DNA from: Artemisia argyi
Taxonomy: Eukaryota; Streptophyta; Magnoliopsida; Asterales; Asteraceae
Direction of reading: 5' to 3'
DNA length: 64,000 nucleotides
NCBI GenBank assembly: GCA_030686995.1
Contig: CM060697.1
Coordinates: forward strand, 39,543,459-39,607,458
The position numbers were made by a program, and so were the translations under genes. A model generated the notes under the pieces. The model had not been told where the DNA came from and did no database searches. It was given only the letters and a program-made list of their open reading frames with translations. Of this stretch, positions 10,887 through 20,592 are shown piece by piece. Position 1 is the first letter of the stretch, and every line of letters begins with the position of its first letter.

Positions 10887-12763
10887 TTTTTTGGGTAAAA
10901 GGGTTAATTCACCCCGGTAAAATGCATTACACCAAAAAAACGTTGAGGTACATAGGATGAGGGTGATATCCCTCACCTCAGTCCCTTAGGACACTTACAG
11001 ACTCCAATATAAGAATGACACACCATTCCTATAACTTACAATAAAATGAACCTACCACTAATGACACAAGTATATAAAAATTGACAATACTACTCAAGAA
11101 AAGCACTTGAGCCTTCTATATCACTATGACGGTCCACCTTAACTTCCATGAAGAATCCACTTAGAAACATCCAAGCGAACTTCAACATATAATCTATTTG
11201 TAGTAGCAAGACCACCACAAACAAAACCTTCATGATCATATAGTACCCCCATGAAAAAATACAGCCCAGCAAAGGATCAAAAGGTACTGCAAAATACATG
11301 TCATGACCACCCCTTCAAAACAACCAAGTAAAATCAATAACACCATGAAAAAGGTCACCATGCAACGAACCTAGGGTGAACACCCTAACCAGTAGATCGA
11401 ATGTGCACCAAAATAAAAGTGTAGGATCCAGTCACAACCAAACGATCAACTCAGTTCCCATAGAACTACTATCAATACTAGCAAAGTAAATGATCAAGAA
11501 GCCAAAACATCCAGCAGCTTCATGACCTAACTAGTAACATCCAATCAGAAACCAACACATGCAATACTAATAAAACCTGCCATGGCTAAAATATCAGGAT
11601 ACAACATCCAGTCATCACAATCACGCACAAGAGATCAGAACAGCCACAACCTCTCATGTTAACCCACCAAGACAGAAAATCAGCATGACTGATCCGTAGC
11701 CTCCATAATATCCAGAAACGCAACCACCAGAGGAATAGCATAAGAGTAGAACCAGTATAGCCAATAATCCCCATGATTGCGTACCAACAAAGACTACACC
11801 ATTCATGGTTTACAGCAGCAAACCATACCAGAATAATACATCAATAGGGTTTCGACCCTAACTTCCATAAACAAACATCCCAATACAGCAGGTTTGTGAA
11901 ACAATATAATTACTAGGGTTTAAAAACCCTAGCTTAATAGTAAATCGATCAGCAGCATCATGAACTCAGACCCACAATCGAACCAATAATAAGGTCTAAA
12001 CCCTATCATGGCCATAAACGATCCGCAACATGATAATAACAAGCAGCAGGATCAATGAAAACGAGATAGGGTTTTGAATAAGATCCCTAAAACTTAACTT
12101 CCATCTCTCTAAAACCCACGTTCATATCACATATATCTTGATTAGAACATCCAAATACCAAACAACCCCTTGCAAAGGTTGACGTACCAGCAGATCCATA
12201 AGATACGAACCCTAAAAATTAGGGTTTCGTAAACAATAAGCTCAGCAAGTTCCAACCAGATCCCAACATGTTATGATAATCGATCTATCAAAATAAACCG
12301 ACTAGAATTCAGCGCAAACCAATCCCCAAATCGCCCCCTTATATGTATATCAGTTATAAACCGACATTAAATAATAGAATATGAGGGGTGATTAAAAAAC
12401 GAAACCCTAATAACACAGATCCCATAAAGAATCTATATGTTAGGGTTATGGCTGCATCAAAAAGAAAAACCTTAATAGGGATCAGAAGACGAAACCCTAA
12501 TAAGATCGACAAAGAAAAACATGTAATCTAACCACCAATACAGGAGTTAAATTACACTTTCGATGCAGAAAATTAAAAAAGGACGATATCCATAAGAACC
12601 CTAGCAATAGGGTTGGAAAAGTGAAGAAAAACAGCACGCCACCACCAAGTAAACACCAAATCTTCAAACCGATTGCATACCTAAAGGTAGAGAGGCGGTT
12701 AAGAAGAGATGGATTGGCCGGAATATGTAAGGGCAGTGGCGGCCGGATATCTCCTTGAGAGAG

Positions 12764-12766
<3 letters not shown>
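10887..12766 (-). mobile_element. ORF-less LINE-type retroposon, second nested copy
   Basis: It begins with a T run and GGGTAAAAGGG at about 10887-10900. The stem-loops are TGAGGG with CCCTCA, and ATAAGAATG with CATTCCTAT; the latter has one broken pair. The body is about 1.9 kb with no ORF. It ends at the leader start GCGGCCGGATATCTCC/GAGAGAGAG (about 12735-12766). It splits the ORF1 gene between the Lys of GKGPK and the KQVYVP stretch. A normal target duplication is not visible; instead a long A run follows (12767-12804). Confidence 0.75.

Positions 12767-12804
<38 letters not shown>
12767..12804. repeat. 38-nt A run at the 5' junction of a nested LINE
   Basis: An uninterrupted A run sits between the leader start of the minus-strand nested element and the resumed host ORF1. 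Because the element is on the minus strand, these A residues are not its own poly(A) tail. They may be an expanded A-rich target (host codons AAA/AAG) or extra bases added during second-strand synthesis. Confidence 0.85.
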
Positions 12805-12809
<5 letters not shown>

Positions 12810-13664
12810 TTTATGTTCCTAAGAAGAAAACCAACGATGTTTCTACTTCAAATGAGGCTAGTACCAGCGGTACTAAGGTTACTACTTCTAACACTTTTGG
12901 GGTTCTTAACATGTTGGATACGGATGAATATGGTATTCCAGGTCCTAATAATGGTAGTTCTATTAATGAGGCTGTATTGGAGAGTACTACGGTTATGGAC
13001 ATGGTTGGATCTCAAGGTTTTGAAAGGGGTTCACAAGAGCTACATGTGAAGGATACGAATGTGAAGGAGCTGGTCGGAGCTCCTATGGCTGGTGTTTTCT
13101 CTACTCCGTCTTCTTCCTCTATCAAAAGGGTTAACCCTTTTTCTAAAGTGGGAGAGGTTGTGGTTTCGGACTCTGATGATAAGGAGGTTGTGAATTGTTA
13201 TGATGAGAGCACTAATCTCTTTGGTGGTGGTCATGATTATGAAGATGAATATGATGGTTATGATTACGATGACTATACCAAGCAGGTGGTTGATTTCTCA
13301 GGGAATTTGGACGCTTTTAATGCCGTGTATGGCACCAAGCTTCAAGGCCGTTGGAACTAGTTTTTTTTTCATTATGACATTTGTTAGTAGTTCTATGGTA
13401 TTTATTTTCTTGGTTAGTAGATAGGAAGTTCTTGTTATGTAAGCTTTTTGCCTATGTAATGGGCTGAGATATGGGACTCACCCATATCCATGTGTACTTA
13501 ACTGTTTTTTGGAGTAATACATTTACCGGGTCTTTTGACCTTTTACCAAAAAAAAATAGGTACTTTTGGAGAGAAATATGGAAAAGAAAGCATTTTGAAC
13601 GTTTTTGGAGCATAAAAGTGAAGAAAACGGAAAAGTCTCAATTTTCCTTGCTGGGAACAGTACC

Positions 13665-13915
13665 TGACGGCGTCACGATCTTTTACATGACGGCGTCAAG
13701 AGTTACAAAAGAGATGGAAGTGAAAAATACACGTGACGGTCCAGAGAGTTTTCAACTATAGGACCTGACGGCGTCACCAAGGCCGTCAGGGTCAAAACAC
13801 TAGTGACGGCCCAGAAGATTTTTACACATGACGGCGTCAAAATCAGATCTAGGCAATATGATTTTTATTAAGGCAGCGAGTTGACGGCGTCACGATCCAA
13901 TACATGACGCCGTCA
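13665..13915. promoter_or_regulatory. Six TGACGSCGTCA palindromes in the LTR U3
   Basis: Exact palindromes start at 13665, 13688, 13766, 13829, 13882 and 13905 (the last has C at the centre). Extra half sites TGACGG lie near 13734 and 13804. Each palindrome is two TGACG cores facing each other with one base between. TGACG is the known core of plant TGA-type bZIP sites. The first and last pairs share the same 23-bp spacing and flanking bases, so a module of about 40 bp is duplicated 217 bp apart. The position just upstream of a TATA box suggests an enhancer; protein binding is inferred. Confidence 0.65.
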
Positions 13916-13927
13916 CGAGTTGTAATC

Positions 13928-13935
13928 TATATATA
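13928..13935 (+). promoter_or_regulatory. TATA box of the Athila-type LTR
   Basis: TATATATA lies immediately after the last palindrome and about 30-40 bases before a CATTCATTAG/GTGTGCAAA stretch that would be the transcript start. The LTR position makes a promoter role likely. Confidence 0.6.
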
Positions 13936-14905
13936 GTTTTCCAAATTTCATTCATTAGTGTGCAAATTTTGAGGGAAAAACCCTAGGCCGAATTTTGTCT
14001 TCTTTTCAAGGGTTCCAACCGCTTGAATCTTTCATGTTCAATTAAAGATAAGTATTCCTTCAAATCATTCAATATGTCTATGTGTTGTTTGATTATATCT
14101 TACGCTTGTCTTCTGTTTAACATGCTACGCTAGATTTTCTTGTGTTTGCTTAGATATAATGAAACCTAGATGTTGATTATGGGTTGATTGCTTGTTTATA
14201 ATTGTTACGAATGATTGTATTCGATGTTAGGCTTAAGAAAACTGGCAGACTTCCATTGGTAACTTGCTTGAACGTCTTAAGAAACATGATCGGAGGTGTA
14301 CTACGATATTTGGTTGTATTTAATGCGTAGGAGAATTCTAATGATCCCATGTTAGGAGCTTCTAACGGCTCGACATAGGAGTGAAGTAGGATCCTATAGA
14401 GTTAGGGAATATTGTACACGGCCCTACGACTAGTATTAAGGAATATGACCCGTCATCCATGCAATTGTAACAAGTAATTAACCTGTAAAAAGATATCTAG
14501 GGAGTAATGAAATCTAAGTAAACACAGCTTTCCTCATTATTGTCACCACCACATTAGTATAATAGTTGTATTTTCATTTCTTTTATTTTATTTTGATTGC
14601 ATCTTTATATTAATTGGGTTAGTTGGTTAGCAACTAATTCCGCCCACTCCTTCAAAACCCGAGATTTTACTTGCTTTTACAAAAATATAAAATACAAAAA
14701 GAATCATCCCTCACCTCTAGACCTAGTTTTATAGGTTTTCTAATCCTAGCGATACTATTCCTGAGTTGAATGATCAATCCCCCGGTACTTGTCACTATAC
14801 TGTACTACAATGATCAGGTACACTGCCTGGTGGGGGTTGTAAGCTTCTCGAGATCCCTTGAGAGGTAAAACCTGTTGCGAGGGCGATCCCCACGTATCAA
14901 GTTTT

Positions 14906-14923
14906 TGGCGCCGTTGCAGGGGA
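14906..14923 (+). promoter_or_regulatory. Primer-binding site, tRNA-Asp type
   Basis: TGGCGCCGTTGCAGGGGA lies six bases after the LTR end. It differs by one base from the TGGCGCCGTTGCCGGGGA site that I know as typical of Athila elements and complementary to the 3' end of tRNA-Asp. Confidence 0.8.
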
Positions 14924-15068
14924 ATAGTTATTGTCTAGGTTAGGATTTCTTTTTATTAGGTCTACTTGCTAGATTCCTTTCTAGCAAGATTTTATTTTTA
15001 TTTTTAGGTTTTCTTTAGTCTATCTTATTTCTTCGTGCCTTTGTTCGTAACCTTTACCATCCGACATC

Positions 15069-17336
15069 ATGGAAGGTGGTAACATCTTTGAACCCATCAA
15101 CCCACCACAACAAAACCACCCACAAAACCCACCACTAGCAAACCAACCTCCTAGGCCCCGAACTTTAGGAGAGTATTCCCGTCCTAGCCACCAAGGGTAT
15201 CGAGACACTATTGAGTTCACTCAAGGAGCCAATGTGTCCCCCTTGCGATCCGACACCATCCGGTTGGTGCAAAGCGGATGTGCATTCCATGGACTTCGTT
15301 CCGAAGATCCTAATCAACATCTCAAGGATTTCCTTAAAATCGTAGATTCCATAGACCTGGATGTTGCAACTAGAGAGACGACCCGATTACGCCTATTCCA
15401 ATTCTCTCTACGTGATCAAGCTAGTCAATGGCTTGAACGTTTACCCACGGGATCCATCACCTCATGGGATGATCTCACCACTCGTTTCCTTGCTCAATTT
15501 TTCCCACCGAGGAGAACTACTAAGCTTAGAAATGATATCTTGATGTTCCAACAACGTCAAGGTGAAACTCTATATGAAGCATGGACTCGTTTCAAGGACT
15601 TACTCCAAAAAGTCCCTCATCATGGCATAGATCTTTGGCTCCAAGTCCAAATCTTCTATGACCATATCGACCTCTCCACAAGGCGAACCATTGAGTAATC
15701 GGCCGGTGGCAAGCTACGTGATCTAAGTGCGGAAGAGTCATGGGAACTCATAGAGGATCTTGCTCTCTATGACAATGAAAGTTGGAATGATCCCCGTGAT
15801 TTGAACAAAACGGTCAAGGCAATATCTTTGCCTTCGAACAATCCTAGCACTCCCGACCGTAGGATCATGGAACTTGAGGATCAAGTCAAGTTTCTCATGA
15901 AATCTTACGAAGCTCCTAAGCCTTCTAGCCAAGTGAACAAAATCACTTCTTCATGCAAATTATGTAGTGGTCCCCCTGACACTCGTGATTGCATGGAACT
16001 CCCCGGACAAGTTTTTGTGGATTACGCATCCTCGCGTACCGATGAAGCGGGAGATAAGTGGTACACTTTCAAACCCAAGCCAAACCCTTACGGTGATTCC
16101 TACAACCCTTCTTGGAAAAATCACCTGAACCTTAGGTGGAAACAAAACCAAAGCATACCCCAAAACAATTCTTCCAATCCACCTAATCGTTACCAACCAA
16201 ACTGTCCATCCTCTAACCGTACTTTCAACAACAATCCTTCGAATAACTATGGTAGTACCAATGCTCTTGAAGGATTTATGTCCAATTTGGCATCTTAAGA
16301 AGCTCGCATAGCTAAGTTTGAAACCGAATTCAATCAACAACAAACGGAGATGACCAATAAGATTGACAACTTATTGAAAGCCCTCAACAACCAAGTGCTA
16401 ACTACACCTAGGAAGGATACTAGGGACACTAATAGCGGAATCCAAATTAAGGACCCTTCGTCGTCCAAACAAGTCCACTTTGTCAACGTTATCACCATTA
16501 AGCCAATAGATAAGAATATAGAAGAAAGTGACAAGGATGAAGTTGGAATAGAAACCGGAACTAGGGATGAGATTAAGGAAGTTGAGGATATTAAGGAAGA
16601 AAAGTTAGAGGAAGTATAAAACGCAGAAGAATACTTTGATAAGTTACCCACCAAGGAAGAACGGGAGTATCACAAGGATTTATTCGATGACCCCGAGACA
16701 CCATACATCCTTGGTTCACCACTCATCAAAACAGTAGATCCCTCTAACATCAACATACCATGAAACATTGGGCATATGCATGTGTGGAAAGCTTACATAG
16801 ATCTTAGGTCTCCTATAAACATCAAGACTAGGACCTATTATAATTGTGTAATGAAGAAGCAACTTGGATATAGGATGATGCCCAACACGAATCGGATGAG
16901 CAACTTTGTAGGAAGAGTGAAAGGATTGCATGTCTTCGTAGGAAACTTCACTTATGTTACCGACTTTGTGATTGTAGAAGATATTCGTCCAGTAATAGAT
17001 GGTTGCCTAAGTCAAGTAGTGTTCGGAAAACCGTTTGTGGAGGCCTCTAAGATGAGTTATGACCCGTCCCTAGGGATAGTTAGATTCAAGGAAGAGAACG
17101 ATGAGATTGCTTACCAAATGCCCTATAAGATTGAACAATACCGCCTTCTATCAAACAGAGAAAAGGAACACAAGAAAGCGGTTTATTATAGGAATGATGA
17201 GGATAGACGTAGAGGAGTAGATTATGTCATGAGTAAAATACTTGGTTTCTACAAGGAATGTTTGCAACTAGGTCCAGAATACAAAATTAAGATTGGGGAT
17301 GACTTAGAGAATGAAACCAATGATGAGGTCACATAG
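15069..17336 (+). pseudogene. Athila-type gag/protease-region polyprotein, four nonsense codons
   Basis: One frame of 756 codons stays in register and is interrupted only by stops at 15696-15698, 16296-16298, 16617-16619 and 16761-16763. The first part is a retrotransposon gag domain (about residues 40-260: FHGLRSEDPNQHLKDF, QWLERLPTGSITSWDDL, SAGGKLRDLSAEESWELIEDLAL). A Pro/Asn-rich segment, a charged Asp/Glu/Lys segment and a protease-like region follow (KAYIDLRSPINI, GNFTYVTDFVIVEDI, SQVVFGKPFVEAS). I see no DTG/DSG triplet in that region. The frame ends with YVMSKILGFYKECLQ. No reverse transcriptase follows. Substitution-only damage without frameshifts points to slow decay, or to mobilisation in trans until recently. 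Confidence 0.8.
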
Positions 17337-17589
17337 TAGCCCATGACCTTGAGTCTAGCAACAAGACTCGTAAATAAAGAAAAACGCTTCTTGGGAGGCA
17401 ACCCATGTTTTGTGTGATTTTTATTTGTTTGATTGTTATTTACTTCCGTATGCATGCTTTATTTTTATTGTTGGTAGATCATGTTTCAAACTAAAATTGT
17501 GAAAATGCTTTATTTTGTCGTTTAACTTTGTCTTAACTTCATATAAAGGTATTTTGCAAAAGATAAGTGTAAGTGGAAACCCCAAATTT
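17337..17589 (+). other. Athila-type spacer and element junction
   Basis: After the frame stops, the motif TTGGGAGGCAACCC (17391-17404) appears. I know it as a frequent marker downstream of this polyprotein in Athila-type elements. The rest is AT-rich and non-coding. Somewhere near 17590 the sequence changes to a minus-strand Ty3/gypsy fragment, so the 3' half of the Athila element is missing. Confidence 0.55.
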
Positions 17590-18740
17590 GTTTCTATATA
17601 CGACAAAGTCTTCGCTCGCTGCATCAAAACTGCTCCCAAACCTTTGTGCGAAGCGTCGCAATATACGATAAAGTCTTCGCTACCTTCAGGTAGGGCTAAT
17701 ATCGGTGCACTGCACAACTTTTCCTTCAACAGTTGGAACGCTTCCTCCTTTTTTTCTCCTCATTCGTACTTGACGTTCTTTTGAGTCAATTTAGTTAGTG
17801 TCTTGGCTATTTTAGAGAATCCCTCAATGAATCTCCGGTAATAACCTGCTAGGCCTAAAAATTGATGAACCTCTGATGGGGTAGTGGGAGCGGTCCACGA
17901 TTTGATGGCCTCAATCTTAGTGGGATCCACGTGAACTCTTTTACTATCAATCATGTGACCCAAGAATTGAACCTTTGGAATCCAAAACTCATACTTAGAA
18001 AACTTGGCATATAGTTTCTCCTGCCTTAGTAACTCTAATATGAGCCTCAAATGCTCTTCATGCTCCTCCTTACTCTTAGAGTAGATTAGGATGTCGTCTA
18101 TGAATACTATCACAAACTTATCCAAGTACGGTTTACACACTCGGTTCATGAGATCCATAAACACTGTTGGTACGTTGGTTAAACCAAACGGCATCACTTG
18201 GAACTTGTAATGCCCATAACGAGTTCTAAACACAGTCTTAGGGATGTCTTTCTCTTGAACCTTGAGTTGGTGGTATCCCGATCTCAAATCTATCTTTGAG
18301 TATATGCTCGATCCTTAGAGTTGATCGAATAGATCTTCGATCCTAGGTAGAGGGTATCTGTTCTTTATCGTTAACTTGTTCAACTCTCGATAGTCAATAA
18401 ACATGCAGAACGATCCGTCCTTCTTCTTCACGAATAACACGGGTGCTCCCCATGGTGACAAACTCGGCCGTATAAATCCCTTCTATGTCAATTCCGTCAA
18501 CTGCTTCGACAATTCTTCCAATTTAGTCGGAGAGAGTTGAAAAGGTGCCCGGGCTACAGGTGCAGCGCCATGTATCAATTCGATCTGAAACTCTACTTGT
18601 CTCACAGGCGGGAGTCCAGGCAAGTCGTCTGGGAAAACCTCTTGAAAATCACGAACGATTGGCACATCCTCGATACGCTTCTCGTTCTTCTCCTTTTCTA
18701 CTTCCTTCTTAGTAGAGATCTGAGCTACAAAAGGTAACAC
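17590..18740 (-). pseudogene. Ty3/gypsy reverse transcriptase and RNase H start, broken
   Basis: The reverse transcriptase copies element RNA into DNA. The frame begins in the protease-RT linker ([17 protein letters not shown]). It passes [20 protein letters not shown] and [19 protein letters not shown], then the active-site block [11 protein letters not shown] (FIDD codons at 18093-18104), then [16 protein letters not shown]. It reaches the RNase H start VYCDASHKGLG with its catalytic Asp, and homology ends about 15 residues later. In-frame stops lie at 18483-18485 (TAG), 18315-18317 (TAA) and 17760-17762 (TGA, where a Trp is expected). The catalytic block is intact but the gene is dead. Confidence 0.85.
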
Positions 18741-19714
18741 CCTTTTTCTACTAGCTTTGAGATCTTAGTACAAGAGATGACACCCAATCTGGAAGGATTT
18801 CCACGGTTGCCTCGATCTCCTTGTATACTCAACACCTTCTTGCCATAAGGCACTCTCACGATCTTCTCATCACAAATAATATTCGCATGATACTTAGTCA
18901 ACCAATCCATGCCGATAATAGTGTCGAAACTACCTAACGTGACGGGTAATAGGTCTATGTTAAAGGGGCGGTTAAGGAAATTCAATGTGCAGCCACGGAT
19001 GATAGTGCCTATCCTTTCAACATCTCTGTTAGCTAATTCTATGTCATAACCAACTCCTAGAGGTGTCGGGGCGATTCTAAGTAGAGGCATAAACGTAGTG
19101 GACACAAAACTCCTATCGGCACCAGTATCAAATAATATGGAAGCATAGCGGTTGTTGAGAAAGAACGTACCGGTAACGACATTCGGGTCCTCCTTGATCT
19201 CTCTTCCAACCGCATAAACCCTAGCTTGGGCTGCTCCCGCTTCCGCTGGTGGTGCTTCAGCAACTTGGATTCCTCTGTTCCCTCCGGTTCCTTGATGATT
19301 CGGGTGCTATCCACCACTTCCTGCTCCTCTATTTCCCCAACTTGCTCCATTTCCATTATTCCCTCTTGTCGATGTCTCACGGCATTCATTCCTGAGGTGT
19401 CCCTTCTTACCACATCCAAAGTAAGTAATTGTTTCCTTCCAATCATTACTTTATGCAGTTTGCACCATAGCAAGTGGTTGGGACCTACAATCCTTAGCAA
19501 GATGTCCTGGCTTAGAGCAATTCTTGCATATCACCGCACAACATTCGTAGTGATGACGGTGGCATCCCCCACACAATGGTTTGGTACCCTCATAGTTTTT
19601 CTTCTCTCCGTTACCTAATGCATATGCCTTGGCAGTCTCTTGCAGTTTGTTAGGCTTGTCATGTCCCTTAGCATGGTCATTCCTTTTCCTCTTATCTTTC
19701 TTCCATTTCTCCAC
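18725..19714 (-). pseudogene. Ty3/gypsy nucleocapsid and aspartic protease, broken
   Basis: The nucleocapsid part has one complete CX2CX4HX4C knuckle (CKNCSKPGHLAKDC). A second one has Tyr in place of its first Cys (YFGCGKKGHLRNEC). Stops lie at about 19451 (TAA) and near 19310 (TAG). The protease follows with its active-site triplet DTG at 19121-19129 (ILFDTGADRSFVS) and a later IIGMDWL. A one-base frame change near 18725-18740 separates it from the reverse transcriptase frame. The N-terminal gag is missing, because the LINE tail at 19716 joins here. Confidence 0.8.
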
Positions 19715-19715
19715 A

Positions 19716-20167
19716 TTTTTTTTGGGTAAAAGGGTTCCACCCTGGCAAAATATTACTCAAAAAAACGTTGAAGTACAATGGATGAGAGTGAATCTCTCAT
19801 CGGAGTCCCTAAGGACACTACCACTACCACTATATAAGAATGACAGGCCATTCTTATAACAAACAGATCTAAATACAACTAACCATGACTAGCAATAAAA
19901 TTACAATACATTACAACTCAAATAAACATTAAAGTCTTCTTTGAGTCTTCTTAGTCATCCTAGCAATCCAGATCTTAAACATGCGAACTTCCAGCTTCAA
20001 CCAATAGCATCTTCTATTAGTATTATGCAAAAAGCATAATCTAATAACCTAATAAGAGTGACATCCATAGCAAATCAGAATTGAAGCATAAACATGGTCT
20101 AAGCGACCCAACCTTTCAGCATAACCGAACTTGAACCAATCTTCTAACAAATACGAGTGAAACATTA
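19716..20167 (-). mobile_element. 5'-truncated ORF-less LINE-type fragment
   Basis: The block starts with a T run (19716-19723) and GGGTAAAAGGG. It carries both tail stem-loops: GATGAGAG with CTCTCATC, and ATAAGAATG with CATTCTTAT. About 300 bases closely matching copy A (1360-1560) and the 35280 element follow. Similarity stops at about 20167, where a different sequence begins, so the 5' part is missing. It is inserted at the edge of the gypsy fragment. Confidence 0.75.
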
Positions 20168-20172
20168 GACTC

Positions 20173-20592
20173 TGGAATCCATTAGACTCTGAGCTATAGA
20201 GATGGCCTCATGAAGGTTTGTGTAATAAACTCTAATATGAGAACATGAATGGTTTAGTGTTTAGGATGATTTAGGTTATGTTTTCTAGTGAGAAGTTAGA
20301 GAGAGAAAGAGATGAAGTTGGGAGCCTTTGAGAGAAACTTGTAATGTATTAGATTGAAGTGAAAGGTCCAACCCCTTCCAAGCTAGGGAAGGGGTATTTA
20401 TACTTACAACTAAACGCGCCCTGAAACAGGCTGTGGAGCGAGCTGACAGTGGGTAAAGACCCGACCCGACTCCACAAATACTAACTAATACTAAAGTACG
20501 TTCTAACTAATATGACAAATACTACTAGCTACAATATGCTAAACTACACTCGGGGTGACCGAGTCTTCATATGAATAAACGTATTCCTAACA
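20173..20592 (-). mobile_element. Probable Ty1/copia 3' LTR
   Basis: On the minus strand a purine-rich tract (CTTAGGGGGAGAT, about 20593-20605) is followed by TGTTAGGAATACG. This is the usual order of polypurine tract and LTR start in copia elements. A TATAAATA box lies within it (20395-20402). The other end may be the TGGAATCC at 20173, whose complement ends in CA. No second LTR is visible, so the extent is tentative. Confidence 0.45.

Larger units (their letters stand above)
6953..13360 (+). pseudogene. LINE ORF1 protein in three pieces
   Basis: The start is the ATG at 6953 (MEKGFLNS), which matches the N-terminus of copy B. Coding pieces are 6953-8078, about 10372-10886 and 12803-13360, separated by nested insertions. 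Piece one carries the Ser/Thr-rich N-terminus with LAARMQRLKG and the first half of DUF4283 (NRYDNTLVGFFIGKN to RGPWIIRNSP). Piece two continues at LTKSEVTKVPVWIKLHN through the zinc knuckle CPGCKIFGHD; here the third and fourth ligands differ from a perfect CX2CX4HX4C, because the final Cys is Tyr (TSYPK). Piece three is the acidic C-terminus ending LQGRWN. Nonsense codons lie at 7700-7702 (TAA) and 10527-10529 (TAA), both in frame with their surroundings. Confidence 0.85.
6355..13556 (+). mobile_element. ORF1-only LINE inserted in an Athila LTR, itself twice interrupted
   Basis: This is the same kind of element as copy B but on the plus strand. It has a leader (6355-6952), a single ORF1 gene, a short 3' region with a GCCTATGTAATGGGC hairpin near 13450, and TTTTACC followed by an A run ending at 13556. 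The 15-bp duplication TAGGTACTTTTGGAG at 6340-6354 and 13557-13571 proves a complete insertion into the LTR. Two minus-strand LINE-type elements are nested inside the gene. Removing them leaves about 3.0 kb, close to copy B. No ORF2 is present. Confidence 0.85.
13557..14899 (+). mobile_element. Athila-type 5' LTR, right part
   Basis: This piece continues the LTR begun near 6242. It holds a cluster of TGACGGCGTCA palindromes (13665-13915), a TATATATA box at 13928 and a leader. It ends at CACGTATCA just before the primer-binding site. Removing the LINE and one copy of its duplication gives an LTR of about 1.44 kb, in the usual range for Athila. No downstream LTR is found in the window, so the element is 3'-truncated. 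Confidence 0.7.
17590..19715 (-). mobile_element. Tekay/Del-type Ty3/gypsy fragment, both ends lost
   Basis: A minus-strand gag-pol segment carries zinc knuckle, protease, reverse transcriptase and the start of RNase H in that order. Its 5' side is cut by the LINE tail at 19716. Its 3' side stops inside RNase H near 17590, and no LTR or integrase is seen. Protein signatures ([36 protein letters not shown]) are those of chromovirus-type gypsy elements. Confidence 0.8.

Noticed and set aside
12497..12808. 103-codon minus-strand frame starting with poly-Phe
   Set aside because: The poly-Phe comes from the 38-nt A run and the rest is LINE leader sequence.
13471..13761. 96-codon plus-strand frame across 13471-13761
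   Set aside because: It crosses the junction between the LINE tail and the Athila LTR, so it cannot be an old gene.
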